From Prorocentrum cordatum (taxonomy: Eukaryota; Sar; Dinophyceae; Prorocentrales; Prorocentraceae), in the NCBI GenBank assembly GCA_963575745.1, contig CAUYUJ010021060.1, positions 31,001 through 95,000 on the forward strand: 64,000 nt of DNA, given 5' to 3'. Position numbers and translations under genes: made by a program. Positions 12,593-24,619 of this stretch are shown here, piece by piece (within the stretch, counting starts at the first letter, position 1; each line of letters opens with the position of its first letter). The notes under the pieces are model-generated. The model was not told the DNA's origin. It saw only the letters and a program-made list of their open reading frames with translations, and made no database searches.

Positions 12593-13065
12593 CTTTGACG
12601 TGAGCATACGACTCTTGTCTTACCGCGGGTTGTTGCGACATATTTCGGACTTTGTGTTTGCGTTGACTCTTGCCATGCTGTGTGTGTGTCGGACATGCGC
12701 GCATGTTGGTATAAGAGCTCCGCGTGTTCTTCACTTTGTTCGGAATAAGAGTTTTGCATTTGCCCACTGCCGACGTGCCGGCGGAGCTGTAGCTGTTGCG
12801 GGCCTGGTGCCGCGCGCGCGGTGGCGTCGCTCGCGTGGGCGACGCCGTGGCTGCTCGGCTCCTGCACCTCGAGGGCCAGCGCGACGTCGCGTGCAGGGCG
12901 GAGGTCGTGGGGGGCGCGCGGTCGCGTGTGTGCTACGCGGACATGAAGCCGCAGGCGATCCCCGACTAGCTAGCCCGTCTGGTTGCAGCTTCTGAAGCGG
13001 GGGCGGGGGACTGCGCGGGGGGTGGCGAGCTGGGCGCGCCTGGAGCGGGCGAGTGTGGGCTTGAC

Positions 13066-13737
13066 GTGGAACCGCGCTGGGGCGTTCTGGGACCTGGGCG
13101 AGCAGCGCATGCTTGCCGCGTCGAGAAGGACGCCGCGGCCGCGGAGGAGCACGAGGAAGTTCTGACAGTCTTCGCGAGTTCCGTGGCCTATACGGTGTCT
13201 GGCCCGACGCCTTCGCTGGTCGGCGTAAGCTGGCCCGCGACGAGGATTTCTGGGAAGCGCAACAGGCGCAGAGGGTTGCGGGCGTTGCGCGGAAGTGCTC
13301 GGAGGACTTCTTGCGTATGTGGGACAGGCGGGAGTGCAGGGGCTGGTTGCGGCTGGCAGGTTGCGGGGGTGACGTGGCGGGGTGAGGGGTCGCCGGCGAT
13401 GATCCATTCGCGGGCGGCGGCTGCGGCGGGCCTTCTTCGGGCAGCTGTGTGGGCGGTGGACCAGCTCCGGAGTGTGGCTCTGGGTCGCAGCGCCCCGGCG
13501 ACTTCGGGGCGGGCGGGGGCGCGGGTGGGGGCGCAGGCGTGGGTGTTGGCGGCGGCGGCGTCAGCGCTGGTGCAGGACGGAGAAAGAGCGAAGGGGGAGA
13601 GGATGGAAGAGGAGAAGAGCATGGGGAGGGGGGCGGATTTGGGGGAAGCGGAGGAAAAAGGGCAGGGCTACAACGGACAAGACGGAGAGGGAGGGTGCTT
13701 CTTGCTGCCAGGCGGCGTTCTTGATTTTCGAGCTTGA
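13066..13737 (+). pseudogene. Possible N-terminal coding remnant, unrecognised
   Basis: The frame running through 12800-13170 reads as a plausible acidic/alanine-rich protein (for example VEKDAAAAEEHEEVLTVF) with a TAG at 12967-12969. It appears to continue in the frame of 13113-13385 (LREFRGLYGVWPDAF ... DEDFWEAQQAQRVAG). A Gly-rich stretch follows. I do not recognise a family. The frame change and stop suggest decay. The long opposite-strand Pro-rich frame (12731-13984) is the GC-driven shadow of this. Confidence 0.25.
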
Positions 13738-14335
13738 CGCCCGCGGCGGCGCCGTGCCGTGCCGCGCCCGCGTTCGTTGTTTTGCGCTGCGCCGTGCCCG
13801 TGGCAGCGCGGTAGGTGGAGGTGGAGGAGGTGGGGGAGGCAGAGGAGGTGTGTGGGGGGGTGGAGGATTTTGGCTCGATCCCGTTCGTTTCGCATCTCTC
13901 CCACCCGCGGTGTTCCTGAATGCCCCCAGAGACCGGAGCAGAGGCTTTGAGGGGAGTTTCTAAGGCTACGCCAGTCCTCTCCAAGGCCCCCTTGCAGGCG
14001 TCCTCGCTGTCGCCAGCTTAAGAAGGCACAGGGCTTCGCGGGGGCCCCGTGGGGCCACGCGAGCATGGGCGGGCAGCGTTTGGCGAAGGGTCTGGAGGAG
14101 TTTCGGCCGGAAGTCACGAGTTTCCCGGGATTGAAATTGGAAGAGCTGCTAAATATTTCGGAAGACCTGCCCAGATCCTCGCCTGGCGGGCGCTGGCCTT
14201 GTATTGGCGGGCGCTCCTTGGAAGGCGGTCGGGAAGGGGCCGTGTCAGTCTTGGGGGGGAGGTTGCCGAGCGGCGGTCGGCGATGTCCACGCCTGGGGTC
14301 GCGGAGGCCCCGCTGCCCGTGCCTGCCGGCTCTAG

Positions 14336-15533
14336 GTGCCCGCAGCTGTAAAGAGCGGGGGGGCATGGGGGCTGGGCTGCTGCTTCACTTGGTCGAAAGC
14401 AAGCGAGGTCGCCGCGCCCGTCTGCAGTGCGGCGTCCAAGTGGCAGAAGCGGTGGAAAGATATTGGGCCATCGCCATGGTCGAAGGGGCCGTTGCATGAG
14501 GTTACTGCACGGTTCCGGGGAGATGCGATAGGCGGAGACACTCGACCTTCCATGAGGACGGGAAGCTTGCTCGCCCTCGCTGAGAGGCCCGCCAGATCTC
14601 CAGAGCCCGTCGTCCAGGCCAAGCGGCGGCGCTGGGTGCGCGGCCAAGGCAAAGCCATCGAGCACGTGGGCACTCTGGCTGTACCTGATGACACAGACGT
14701 GGACATCACGCCGGGGGCTGGCTGGTCCAAGCTCCACAAGCGCCTCGAAGCCATTCGGGGCCTCCCAGGATCAGCCGCGACCAGATCGCGCGCTGTGGGC
14801 GCATGTGCGAAGCCCCTATGGCTGTGGTGCTGCCTGTTTTTCTCCCTGGCGCCGCCCCAGGCCACGGGTGAGGTGATGAGGGCCGTCTTACGGACGAAAT
14901 GCACGTGGTGGTGCAGGGGGCGCTTCTGGGCCCTCAACTTCAACCTGCACCCAGTATTTACCGCGGTTCTCACGGCGATCGAGAGGATCACGACGTGGGA
15001 CCTGGAGTAGAGCTATTTCTTGAAGCGCAATTTCGAGCAGTACCTGGATGCCGTGGGCCTGGACTTCCTGACCTTCCACGAGGGCCGCGGCGTCCGTTTC
15101 GGCCTTCGTGAACAAGAGCACGACCACCGAGTCGTCCGGTTTTTTGGTCGGCGCAAGACCTTTTGGAGCGACGAAGGGGACAAGGTGGCGCACATCCTCC
15201 GGCAGATATGCCGAGTGCGCGCCCTCTCCCTCGCCAGACACACGGAACGATGCTGGAGGCGCCGAGGAGGTCGACGTGTCGGCCCTGTCAGAGAAGCCTT
15301 GGCAGACCTTTCAGGATGCCTTGCCGGCGGAACGCTATTCAAAAGTGCATATTTTCATGTGTGTAGCGACCTCATCGCCAACCCAGGGGCGCCAGTGCAC
15401 AACGCAACGGTGTCCTTATTGTGGCGAGGAGGTGTGGCCTAGCTTGCGCCACCTCGTCTCCGAGTGCCAGAGCGAGTCTTTCGGCGATTTCCGGAAGCAA
15501 CTCAATGCCCTCTACAAGATCGCGCCCTCATAG
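14336..15533 (+). pseudogene. Decayed retroelement-like C-terminal region with CCHC finger
   Basis: One frame covers 14336-15010, then a TAG, then continues 15011-15442; a second frame, 15108-15533, carries the end. The first part includes a segment like RAVLRTKCTWWCRGRFWA. The last part ends with CPYCGEEVWPSLRHLVSEC, a C-x2-C-x9-H-x4-C spacing like the zinc-binding motif downstream of reverse transcriptase in non-LTR retrotransposons. I see no RT catalytic motif upstream. A non-LTR origin is therefore an inference from the finger and position; a host zinc-finger remnant is the alternative. The matching region in copy 2 is 35459-36656. Confidence 0.35.
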
Positions 15534-15554
15534 TGGGGGAGACAACCTCGAGTT

Positions 15555-17636
15555 ACGACTTCGTCGGGATGGATTACTTTCCAGGCGCACGCTTCATGTA
15601 AGCGGCGCAGTGAGCTCATGGTCGCAGTCGTGCGCATGGGCTTCTTGGTCCTTGATGCGCTTTGGAGTGATCGTTCGCATATTTCTCAAAGAACATCTAC
15701 ACTTCCCTTACTTCGTGCTATCGTTCTTCATGCTATTCGATTTCTTCCTCCTCCTCAAGTTTTCCAGGTTTTAACCTACGATCGGTTGTTCCTGCAGTGC
15801 ACCTAGACGACGGGGGCAAGTCCAGGGCAGGTGCGGGTCCATGCGGGGGAAGAGCCCGGAGGGCCCGCGCGTGGAGGGAGAATGCGAAGGTGGCTCTGAG
15901 CCTGAAGAACCCGCAGGGCCCGCGAGTGGAGTGCAAGGCCTGGTTCCCCAACGCTTAGGGTGGCCGAGCTGGGGCCCCTGGCCTGGGGGGTCGGGGCCCC
16001 ATGTGGGGGAAGCGGCGCAGGAGGTCGACCTTTCTGCGGGCGGGGGCCAGCCAGTCGCCCCTCCCGCGGTCCGGCGCCGAGTGGCACTTCCCAAGAGCCT
16101 GCCTCGCCCGAAGAGTCCGGCGGGAAGAGGGGGGAGTGGGCGGGGGGTGGCCTTGGGGCCCTGGGGAGGAGTGGATATGGTGGGCCCCCTCTGAGAGCCC
16201 TGGCCGCTCAGCCTGTGGTGGGCCTCCAGCCCAGGATCGGGAAGGAAAGCAAGGTGCGCCTGCGCTACAGGGTGGCGGCAATGAGTCCTCTCCATGGGCG
16301 TCAGAGGTATGGTGGGCCCTTACCTCTCGGGTTTCGGAGTGCCTGGAAGGCGGGAGGGCGAGGATGCGCTTGTGAATGGAGTGGTGCACTTGGCCTGTGC
16401 CTGGGCCGATCGGAGGGGGCGACCCGCTCCAAGCTGATGTCGATTCGCTGCCGCCAGAATGCTGCGAGCTAGCCCGACCCGCTGGAGCAGGCCGCGCGCG
16501 CGAGGCTTGCTCTGCCCAGGATCAAGCGGATGAGCGCGCAGCCTAGCCGGAATGACTTGGGGGCCATGCAGATGCGGGCCTTGCCCGAGGAAGAGGCTGG
16601 GCGCGGAAAATCTTGAGGATGCCGCCTGGTGGGCCGCCGTCTCGGTGGCCTTGTTCTGCTTGCCGTGGGCGTCGGAGTACCTGGGGTGGGGGCAGCGATC
16701 CAATGGTCCTCGGGCCCAGGACAGAGCTCTTTCCGGGGATGACGTCGCGCCCCGGGCCGCTGGGGCGCAGCATGGATCCAGGGGGCGGGCGAGACGGGCC
16801 AGTGCAACTTCGGGGGCTGTTAGAAACGCCACTCGACAGGAAGCGACCCGTGCCCGATGTAGGCCATGGATGGCTTGGTGCCTGCCCTTGTTCAGGGATG
16901 TTAGCGGTAGTTGACTCGTCGTGAGGGCGTGGCGAACCTCCTTGGCAAGGCAGCACCGGAGGTCACGATGTCCCCCTCCCATGTCGAGAGCCGCTCCCGG
17001 CGGATTGGGCTTGCCGTTGCCGCGCAATCCCAGAGTTGCACTTAGCTAAGGAGGTTTGGCACGTGGAGATCCGGCGCTTTCGACGTATACCTGCGAGGGG
17101 CGCGCGGGCCTCCGACAGAGTTGGTTGATTTCCTGGCAGACCACAAACGCCAGATGACCATCGTGGGCACCGAGAGGCTGAGAACATCTAGTCCGAACGT
17201 TGGAGGACAGGGGCACTCGGAGGGCCCAGCTCAGGCTGCCGGAGGGGGCCTCGTGACCTTCCTGGCAGCAGGCGAGGCGACGAACGACGCGGCCAGCGCT
17301 GCGCGAGTCGAACGCCCTGCCGTTCTGCTGCAGTATGTCGGCCTGGCTGGGGAGTGCAGTGCGCAGTCTCTATGCAGTGCCGAAGAGGGTTCGGAGGTTG
17401 ATGGACCTCCCACCCTGACATGTCGATTAGCGAATTGGCCGTTTGCGGTTCGCGAGAGGGCGTCGCGGCCGTCATTTTTGCGGGTCCAGGTCCGTCGGTA
17501 TCGGTCCTTGGCCGTTTTCACTAAAGGGTGGTTTACTAAAGGGAGGTTTGTCCACCGCCGAAGGGTGCGCGCTAGCCGCCCCCGGCCATTACCTGAAGCC
17601 GTTCAGTGGCGCTCAGCGCGCCGCGCGCTGGAAGCG
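15555..17636. other. GC-rich stretch without recognisable gene
   Basis: Overlapping open frames in most phases reflect base composition. I find no domain motif, no frame with clear codon preference and no RNA gene. A direct repeat ACTAAAGGG (twice near 17520-17545) lies near the right end. The same sequence is at 36678-38759. Confidence 0.5.
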
Positions 17637-17640
17637 CGGT

Positions 17641-20600
17641 GGTGACCAGGTGGTGACCAGGTTGACGGTTCACCGCCGGCGCCAGTTCGAATACGCTGGC
17701 AGGCTAGTTGGCTCGAAAAATCTCGACTGAACTTTTCACAACTTTGGCTCGGTTGAAAATTCTGTTCTCGAAATTCAACAGTTCGTTTGAGCTCTAGTAT
17801 TTTTTCCCGTGATATTCGATCTTATTCCCGCTCGCCATCTTGACCTCAGCTCGATCGGGTGGGTATTACTATCGAAAAGCGTCATGGCGGGATCGGCCGT
17901 TTCGAGTCATCTTGATACGCGCTGTTGGTTTTATCAAGATAACTCGAGCTTCAGGACAGCTACAGAGCTGGTGAGCACAGCTAATCGATTCAGAATGATC
18001 AGGCGCGTTCGCCTGTTGAAACCAGAGGTCTGAACTCGGTCTGCTGGCCGAGCTAGGTCCGCAAACCAATTTGTATTATTCGAGTCATCTTGACAGACGC
18101 TCTCGGTTTTCTGTTCTTAACTCGAGCTGCAGGACAGCTACGTAGCTGATACGTACAGAATCCGATTCCGAATCATCAGTGGCCGTTGTCTGTTGAATCC
18201 AGAGCTCTGAACTCGGTCGCCCCATCTAGAATCGCGAAACTGTTCGTAGTGTTTGAGTCGCTTGCGAGATGCTGTCGGTTCTCTGCACTTAACTCGGGCT
18301 GTAGGGGGGCTGCATGGCTGGTAATCACTGGAATCGATTCGGAGACATCAGGCGCGTTCGCCTGCGGAATCTAGAGCTCCGAACTCGGTCTGTTGCCCGA
18401 ACTAGGTCCGCGAAACTATTCGTATTGTTCGAGTCATCCTGAGAGGTGCTGTCGGTTTCCTGCACTTAACTCGGCAGCAGGGGGGCTGCAGGGCTGGTAA
18501 TCACAGGGATCGATTCAGAGACATCAGACGCGTCCGACTGTCGCATGCAGAGATCTGAACTCGGTCTGATACTCGAACTAGGTTTGCCAAACTATTCGTA
18601 TTGTTCGAGTCATCTTGAGAGGTGCTGTCGATTTACGCACGTATCTCGGGCTATAGGAGAGCTACAGAGCTCGTACAGAAGACAATCTAGAAGCATCGGG
18701 GGCGTTCGGCTGTTGCATCCGAGAGGTCTCAAATTGCCTGGGCTGAAAAACTATTTTTTCTGTGTAATTTCTTTCGACATTATATGTTGTCAGGAAGCTC
18801 TACGAGTCCCCCGGCGGTAAGAAAGGTTGACGGTTTACCGCCGGCGCCCAGTGACTCGTAGAGCTTCCCTAAGCTAGTTGCTGGAAGCTTAACTCGTAGA
18901 GCTTCCCTTGACTCGTAGAGCTTCCCTGAGAGCGCAGCGGCGAAGCTTAAGAGTAATTCGAAAACGCTGGCAGGCTAGTGACTCGTAGAGCTTCCCTGAG
19001 AGCGCAGCGGCGAAGCTTAAGAGTAATTCGACAACGCTGGCAGGCTAGTTGGCTCGAAAAATCTCGACTGAACTTTTCACAACTTTGGCTCGGTTGAAAA
19101 TTTTGTTCTCGAAATTCAACAATTCGTTTGAGCTCTAGTATTTTTTCCCGTGATATTCGATCTTATTCCCGCTCGCCATCTTGATCTCAGCTCGATCGGG
19201 TGGGTATTACTATCGAAAAGCGTCATGGCGGGATCGGCCGTTTCGAGTCATCTTGTCACGCGGTTTCGGTTTTCTCAAGATAACTCGAGCTTCAGGACAG
19301 CTAAAGAGCTGATAAGCACAGCTAATCGATTCAGAATGATCAGGCGCGTTCGCCTGTTGAAGCCAGAGGTCTGATTTCGGTCTGCTAGCCGAGCTAGGTG
19401 CGCAAACCTATTCGTATTATTCGAGTCATCTTGACAGGCGCTCTCGGTTTTCTGTACTTAACTCGAGCTACAGGACCGCTAAAGAGCTGATACGTACAGA
19501 ATCTGATTCAGAATCATCAGTGGCCGTTGTCTGTTGAATCCAGAGCTCTGAACTCGGTCTGCTGCCCGATCTAGAATCGAGAAACTATTCGTATTGTTCG
19601 AGTCGCTTGCGAGATGCTGTCGGTTCTCTGCACTTATTTCGGGCTGTAGGGGGGCTGCATGGCTGGTAATCACTGGAATCGATTCGGAGACATCAGGCGC
19701 GTTCGCTTGCGGAATCCAGAGCTCCGAACTCGGTCTGTTGCCCGAACTAGGTCCGCGAAACTATTCGTATTGTTCGAGTCATCCTGAGAGGTGCTGTCGG
19801 TTTCCTGCACTTAACTCGGCTGCAGGGGGGGCTGCAGGGCTGGTACTCACAGGGATCGATTCAGAGACATCAGACGCGTCCGCCTGTCGCATGTAGAGGT
19901 CTGAACTCGGTCTGATACTAGGTTTGCCAAACTATTCGTATTGTTCGAGTCATCTTGAGAGGTGCTCTCGATTTACGCACGTAACTCGGGCTGTAGGAGA
20001 GCTACAGAGCTCGTACAGAAGACAATCTAGAAGCATCGGGGGCGTTCGGCTGTTGCATCCGAGAGGTCTCAAATTGCCTGGGCCGAACAACTATTTTTTC
20101 TGTGTATTTTCTTTCGACATTATGTTGTCAGGAAGCTCTACGAGTCCCCCGGCGGTAAGAAAGGTTGACGGCTTACCGCCGGCGCCCAGTTGGCTCGAAA
20201 AATCTCGACTGAACTTTTCACAACTTTGGGTCGGTTGAAAATTTTGTTCTCGAAATTCAACAGTTCGTTTGAGCTCTAGTATTTTTTCCCGTGATATTCG
20301 ATCTTATTCCCGCTCGCCATCTTGATATCAGCTCGATCGGGTGGGTATTATTATCGAAAAGCGTCATGGCGGGATCGGCCGTTTCGAGTCATCTTGTCAC
20401 GCGGTGTCGGTTTTCTGAAGATAACTCGAGCTTCAGGACAGCTACAGAGCTGGTGAGCACAGCTAATCCATTCAGAATGACGAGGCGCGTTCGCCTGTTG
20501 AAGCCAGAGGTCTGAAATCGGTCTGATAGCCGAGCTAGGTCCGCAAAGCTATTCGTATTATTCGAGTCATCTTGACAGGGGCTCTCGGTTTTCTGTACTT

Positions 20601-21617
20601 AACTCGAGCTACAGGACAGCTAAAGTGCTGAAGCGTACAGAATCTGATCCAGAATCATCAGTGGCCGTTGTCTGTTGAATCCAGAGCTCTGACCTCGGTC
20701 TGCTGCCCGATCTAGAATCGCGAAACTATTCGTATTGTTCGAGTCGCTTGCGAGATGCTGTCGGTTCTTTGCACTCAACTCGGGCTGTAGGGGGGCTGCA
20801 TGGCTGGTTATCACTGCTCTCGATTTGGAGACATCAGGCGCGTTCGCCTGCGGAATCCAGAGCTCCGAACTCGGTTTGTTGCCCGAACAAGGTTCGCGAA
20901 ACTATTCGTATTGTTCGAGTCATCCTGAGAGGTGCTCTCGGTTTCCTGCACTTAACTCGGCTGCAGGGGGGGGCTGCAGGGCTGGTAATCACAGGGATCG
21001 ATTCATAGACATCAGACGCGTCTGCCTGTCGCATGCAGAGGTCTAAACTCGGTCTGATACTCGAACTAGTTCCAAACTATTCGTACTGTTCGAATCATCT
21101 TCAGAGGTGCTGTCGATTTACGCACGTAACTCGGGCTGTAGGAGAGCTACAGAGCTCGTGCAGAAGACAATCTGGACGCATCGGGGGCGTTCGGCTGTTG
21201 CATCCGAGAGGTCTCAAATTGCCTGGGCTGAAAACTATTTTTTCTGTGTATTTTCTTTCGACATTATATATATTGTCAGGAAGCTCTACGAGTCCCCCGG
21301 CGGTAAGAAAGGTTGACGGTTTACCGCCGGCGCCCAGTAATTCCGGCGCGCTGGAGAGCTAGTTGGCAAGACAAATCTCGACGGAACTTTTGCTGACTTT
21401 TGGTCGGTTGAAAATTTTGTTCTCGAAATTCAACAATTCGTTAGAGCTCTATTATTTATTCCCGTGATATTCGATCTTATTCCCGCTCGCCATCTTGATC
21501 TCAGCTCGATCGGGTGAATATTACTATCGAAAAGCACTGTGGCGGGATCGGCCTTTTTGAGTTATCTTGATACGCGCTGTCGGTTTTCTGAGCATAACTC
21601 GAGCTTTAGGACAGCTA
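17641..21617. repeat. Satellite block 4 with three higher-order units
   Basis: Cap modules at about 17690, 19030 and 20190 each lead into 4-5 monomers of ~177 bp and end in a hairpin element, giving units of 1.15-1.35 kb. This is the best place to read monomer structure because copies are clean: the string GAACTCGGTCTG starts at about 19553, 19729 and 19905. Short direct duplications of ACTCGTAGAGCTTCCCTGAG at about 18910 and 18980 flank the second cap. Confidence 0.85.
18793..18868. repeat. Complete double-hairpin element (type example)
   Basis: The outer arms are GGAAGCTCTACGAGT (18793-18807) and its exact reverse complement (18854-18868). The inner arms are CCGGCGGTAA and TTACCGCCGG around an ~11-nt loop (18811-18844). 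Most other copies keep the left outer arm and the inner hairpin: 2099-2132, 3108-3141, 10367-10400, 11502-11535, 20149-20182, 21297-21330, 22346-22379, 23376-23409, 24385-24418. A second subfamily (3704-3736, 6436-6469, 11838-11870) has GGAGCTCTACGAGG on the left and GGTGACC/TTCACC inside. The A-T to G-C swap in both arms supports a selected or copied fold. Confidence 0.8.
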
Positions 21618-24300
21618 CAGAGCTGGTAAGCACAGCTAATCGATGTAGAATGATTAGGCGCGTTCGGCTGTTGAATCCAGAGGTCTGAACTCGGTCTGGT
21701 AGCCGAGCTAGGTCCGCAAACCTATTCGTATTAGTCGAGTCATTGTAGCAGACACTCTCGGTTTTCTGTACTTTTCTCGAGCTGTAGGGCAGCTACAGAG
21801 CTCATAGTCACAGAAATCGATTGGGAATCTTTAGGCGCGTTCGTCTGTTGAATCGAGAGCTCTGAACTCGGCCTGCTGACCGAGCTAGGTTTGCGAAACT
21901 ATTCGTATTGTTCGAGTCATCTTGAGGAGTGCTCTCGGTTTTCTGCACTTAATTCGTGCTTGGGGAGGGCTACAGTGCTGCTGGTCACATAAATCGATTT
22001 AGAGACATCAGAAATGTCCGTCTGTCGAATCCAGAGCTCAGAACTCGGTCTGCTGCTCGAACTAGGTTTGCGAAACTATTGTATTATTCGAGTCATGCTG
22101 TCGGTTTTCTGCACTTAACTCGAGCTGTAGGGGGGCTGCAGGGCTAGTAATGAGTCGATTCGCAGACATTAGACGCGTCCGCCTGTCGCATTCAGAGGTC
22201 TCAACTCGGTTTGATACTCGAGCTGGGTTGCCAAATTGTTTTTTTGTTAGTCATCTTGAGAGGTCTGAAATCGCTTGAGCTCAAAAACTAGTCGTTCTCT
22301 GGATTTTTCCCATATTATATACTGTCAGGAAGCTCTACGAGTTCCCCGGCGGTAACCAAGGTTGACGGTTTACCGCCGGCGCCCAGTAGCATGTTATTGC
22401 TGGAAGCTTAGAGTAATTCTGGCGCGCTGGAGAGCTAGTTGGCAAGAAAAATCTCGACGGAACTTTTGGTGACTTTTGGTCGGTTGAAAATTTTGTTCTC
22501 GAAATTCAACAATTCGTTAGAGCTCTAGTATTTTTTCCCGTGATATTCGATCTCATTCCCGCTCGCCATCTTGATCTCAGCTCGATCGGGTCAATATTAT
22601 TATCGAAAAGCACTGTGGCGGGATCGGCCGTTTTGAGTCATCTTGATACGCGCTAATGGTTTTCTGAACATAACTCGAGCTTTAGGACAGCTACAGAGCT
22701 GGTATGCACAGCTAATCGATGTAGAATGATTAGGCGCGTTCGCCTGTTGAATCCAGAGGTCTGAACTCGGTCTGTTAGCTGAGCTAGGTCCGCAAACCTA
22801 TTTGTATTATTCGAGTCATCTTGACAGGAACTCTCGGTTTTCTGTACTTAACTCGAGCTGTAGGACAGCTACAGAGCTCATATTCACAGAAACCGATTCA
22901 GAATTATCAGTTGCGTTTGCCTGTCGAAATCAGAGCTCTGAAGTCGGGCTGCTGCCCGATCTAGAACCACGAAATAATTTCTATTGGTCGAGTCATCTTC
23001 AGAAGTGCTCTCGGTTTTCTTCACTGAACTCGTGCTGAGGGGGGCTACAGTGCTTCTCGTCACAGGAATCGATTTGAAGACATAAGGCGCGTCCGCCTGT
23101 CGAATCCAGAGCTCGGAACTCGGTCTGCTGCCCGAATCAGGTCTGCGAAACTACTGTATTGTTCGAGTCATTCTGAGAGGTGCTGTCGGTTTTCCGCACT
23201 TAACTCGGGCTGTAGGGGGGCTGCAGGGCTGGTAATGACAGGAGTCGATTCGCACATGTCAGACGCGTCTGCCTGTCGCATTCAGAGGTCAAAAAATATT
23301 CACTACGAGTCGGAATGTTGGTAGGTGCTGTCGGTTTTCTCAACTTAAGTCGAGCTAGGAAGCTCTACGAGTCTCCCGGCGGTAACCAAGGTTGACGGTT
23401 TACCGCCGGCGCCCAGTAAGAGTAATTCCGGCGCGCTGGAGAGCTAGTTGGCAAGAAAAATCTCGACGGAACTTTTGGTGACTTTTGGTCGGTTGAAAAT
23501 TTTGTTCTCGAAATTTGACATTCGTTTAGAGCTCTAGTATTTTTTCCCGTGATATTCGATCTTATTCCCGCTCGCCATCTTGATCTCAGCTCGATCGGGT
23601 GAATATTACTATCGAAAAGCACTGTGGCGGGATCGGCCGTTTCGAGTCATCTTAATACGCGCTGACGGTTTTCTGAACATAACTCGAGCTTTAGGACAGC
23701 TACAGAGCTGGTAAGCACAGCCAATCGATCTAGAATGATTAGGCGCGTTCGCCTGTTGAATCCAGAGGTCTCAACTCGGTCTGTTAGTCGAGCTAGGTCC
23801 GCAAACCTATTCGTATTATTCGAGTCATCTTGACAGGAACTCTCGGTTTTCTGTACTTAACTCGAGCTGTAGGACAGCTACAGAGCTGATAATTACAGAA
23901 ACCGATTCATAATCATCAGTTGTGTTTTTCTGTCGTATCCAGAGCTCTGAACTCGGCCTGCTGCCCGATCTAGAATCGCGAAATTATTCGTATTGGTCGA
24001 GTCATCTTGAGAAGTGCTGTCGGTTTTCTTCACTCAACTCGCGCTGAGGGGAGCTACAGTGCTTGTTCTCACAGGAATCGATTTTGAGAGATCAGGCGCG
24101 TCTGCCTGTCGAATCTAGAGCTCGGAACTCGGTCTGATGCCCAAACTAGGTTCGCGAAGCTATTATATTGTTCGAGTCATCCTGAGAGGTGCTGTCCGTT
24201 TTCTGCACTTAACTCGGGCTGTAGGGGGGCTGCAGGGCTGGTAATGACAGAAGTCGATTTGCAGACATCAGACGCGTCCGCCTGTCGCATTCAGAGGTCA
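21618..24300. repeat. Satellite block 5 (start of copy 2)
   Basis: Clean version of block 1, with caps at about 22390 and 23410 and hairpins at 22346-22379 and 23376-23409. Comparison with 1-3040 shows that the extra ~340 nt in copy 1 fall in 494-1400. Confidence 0.85.
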
Positions 24301-24570
24301 AAAAATATTCACTATGAGTCGGAATGTTGGAAGATGTTGTCGGCTTTCTCAACTTAAGTCGAGCTAGGAAGCTCTACGAGTTTCCCGGCGGTAACCAAGG
24401 TTGGCGGTTTACCGCCGGCGCCCAGTTCCCGGAGAGCTCGCTGAGAGCTAAAGGGTTTAAGATTAGAAGCCGGGCGGTGGTGGTGCGCGCCAGGAGCTCT
24501 TCCGTGGCGCTCCACGTTCCCCGCAGAAACTCTGGCGAGCCGGAAACGTGTCCGGTGGAGCCTCTGGCAA

Positions 24571-24612
24571 GCTTCCACGCGTGCCTGCACGCGTGCAGGC
24601 ACGCGTGGAAGC
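24571..24612. repeat. 42-bp perfect palindrome (copy 2)
   Basis: Identical to 3294-3335, unloosened by substitution, next to the hairpin element at 24385-24418. Confidence 0.95.
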
Positions 24613-24619
24613 GTTTTTC

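Larger units (their letters stand above)
1..17636. repeat. Segmental duplication, copy 1 (left end outside window)
   Basis: The whole stretch recurs at 21618-38759 in the same orientation. The offset is 21617 at the left edge, 21277 around 3-6 kb, 21090 around 10 kb and 21123 from 11 to 17.6 kb, so indels are few and local. Outside four noisy patches (about 494-1400, 1686-2040, 6620-8440 and 9385-9900) I see only isolated substitutions, for example near 4783, 15316, 16371 and 16662. A 32-nt gap in this copy lies near 10810. Identity ends at 17636, where this copy returns to satellite sequence while copy 2 enters unique DNA. Recent duplication or assembly duplication are both possible. Confidence 0.93.
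12212..17640 (+). mobile_element. ~5.4-kb GC-rich insert in a hairpin loop (copy 1)
   Basis: The left edge breaks a hairpin element after GGTGACCAG (12203-12211). The right edge meets GGTGACCAGG at 17641-17650, which is followed by a second copy at 17652-17660 and then the missing right hairpin arm. Direct repeats of about 9 bp fit a target-site duplication. Composition jumps to strongly GC-rich from 12770. Many frames stay open only because of the GC content. Coding remnants I can support lie at 14336-15533. Whether this is one element or a piece of host DNA moved here is open, since copy 2 shows no right-hand repeat. Confidence 0.55.

Noticed and set aside
12731-13984. 417-codon Pro/Arg-rich frame on the minus strand (again at 33854-35107)
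   Set aside because: It lies in strongly GC-rich DNA where most frames are open, has no domain and no ordered composition; opposite-strand shadow.
17641-21617. tRNA or 5S genes within the monomers
   Set aside because: GTCGAATCC resembles a B box, but there is no A box, cloverleaf or T-run terminator; no 5S internal promoter.
1-24300. CRISPR-like array
   Set aside because: Repeats are long, contiguous monomers without spacer/repeat alternation; eukaryotic satellite.
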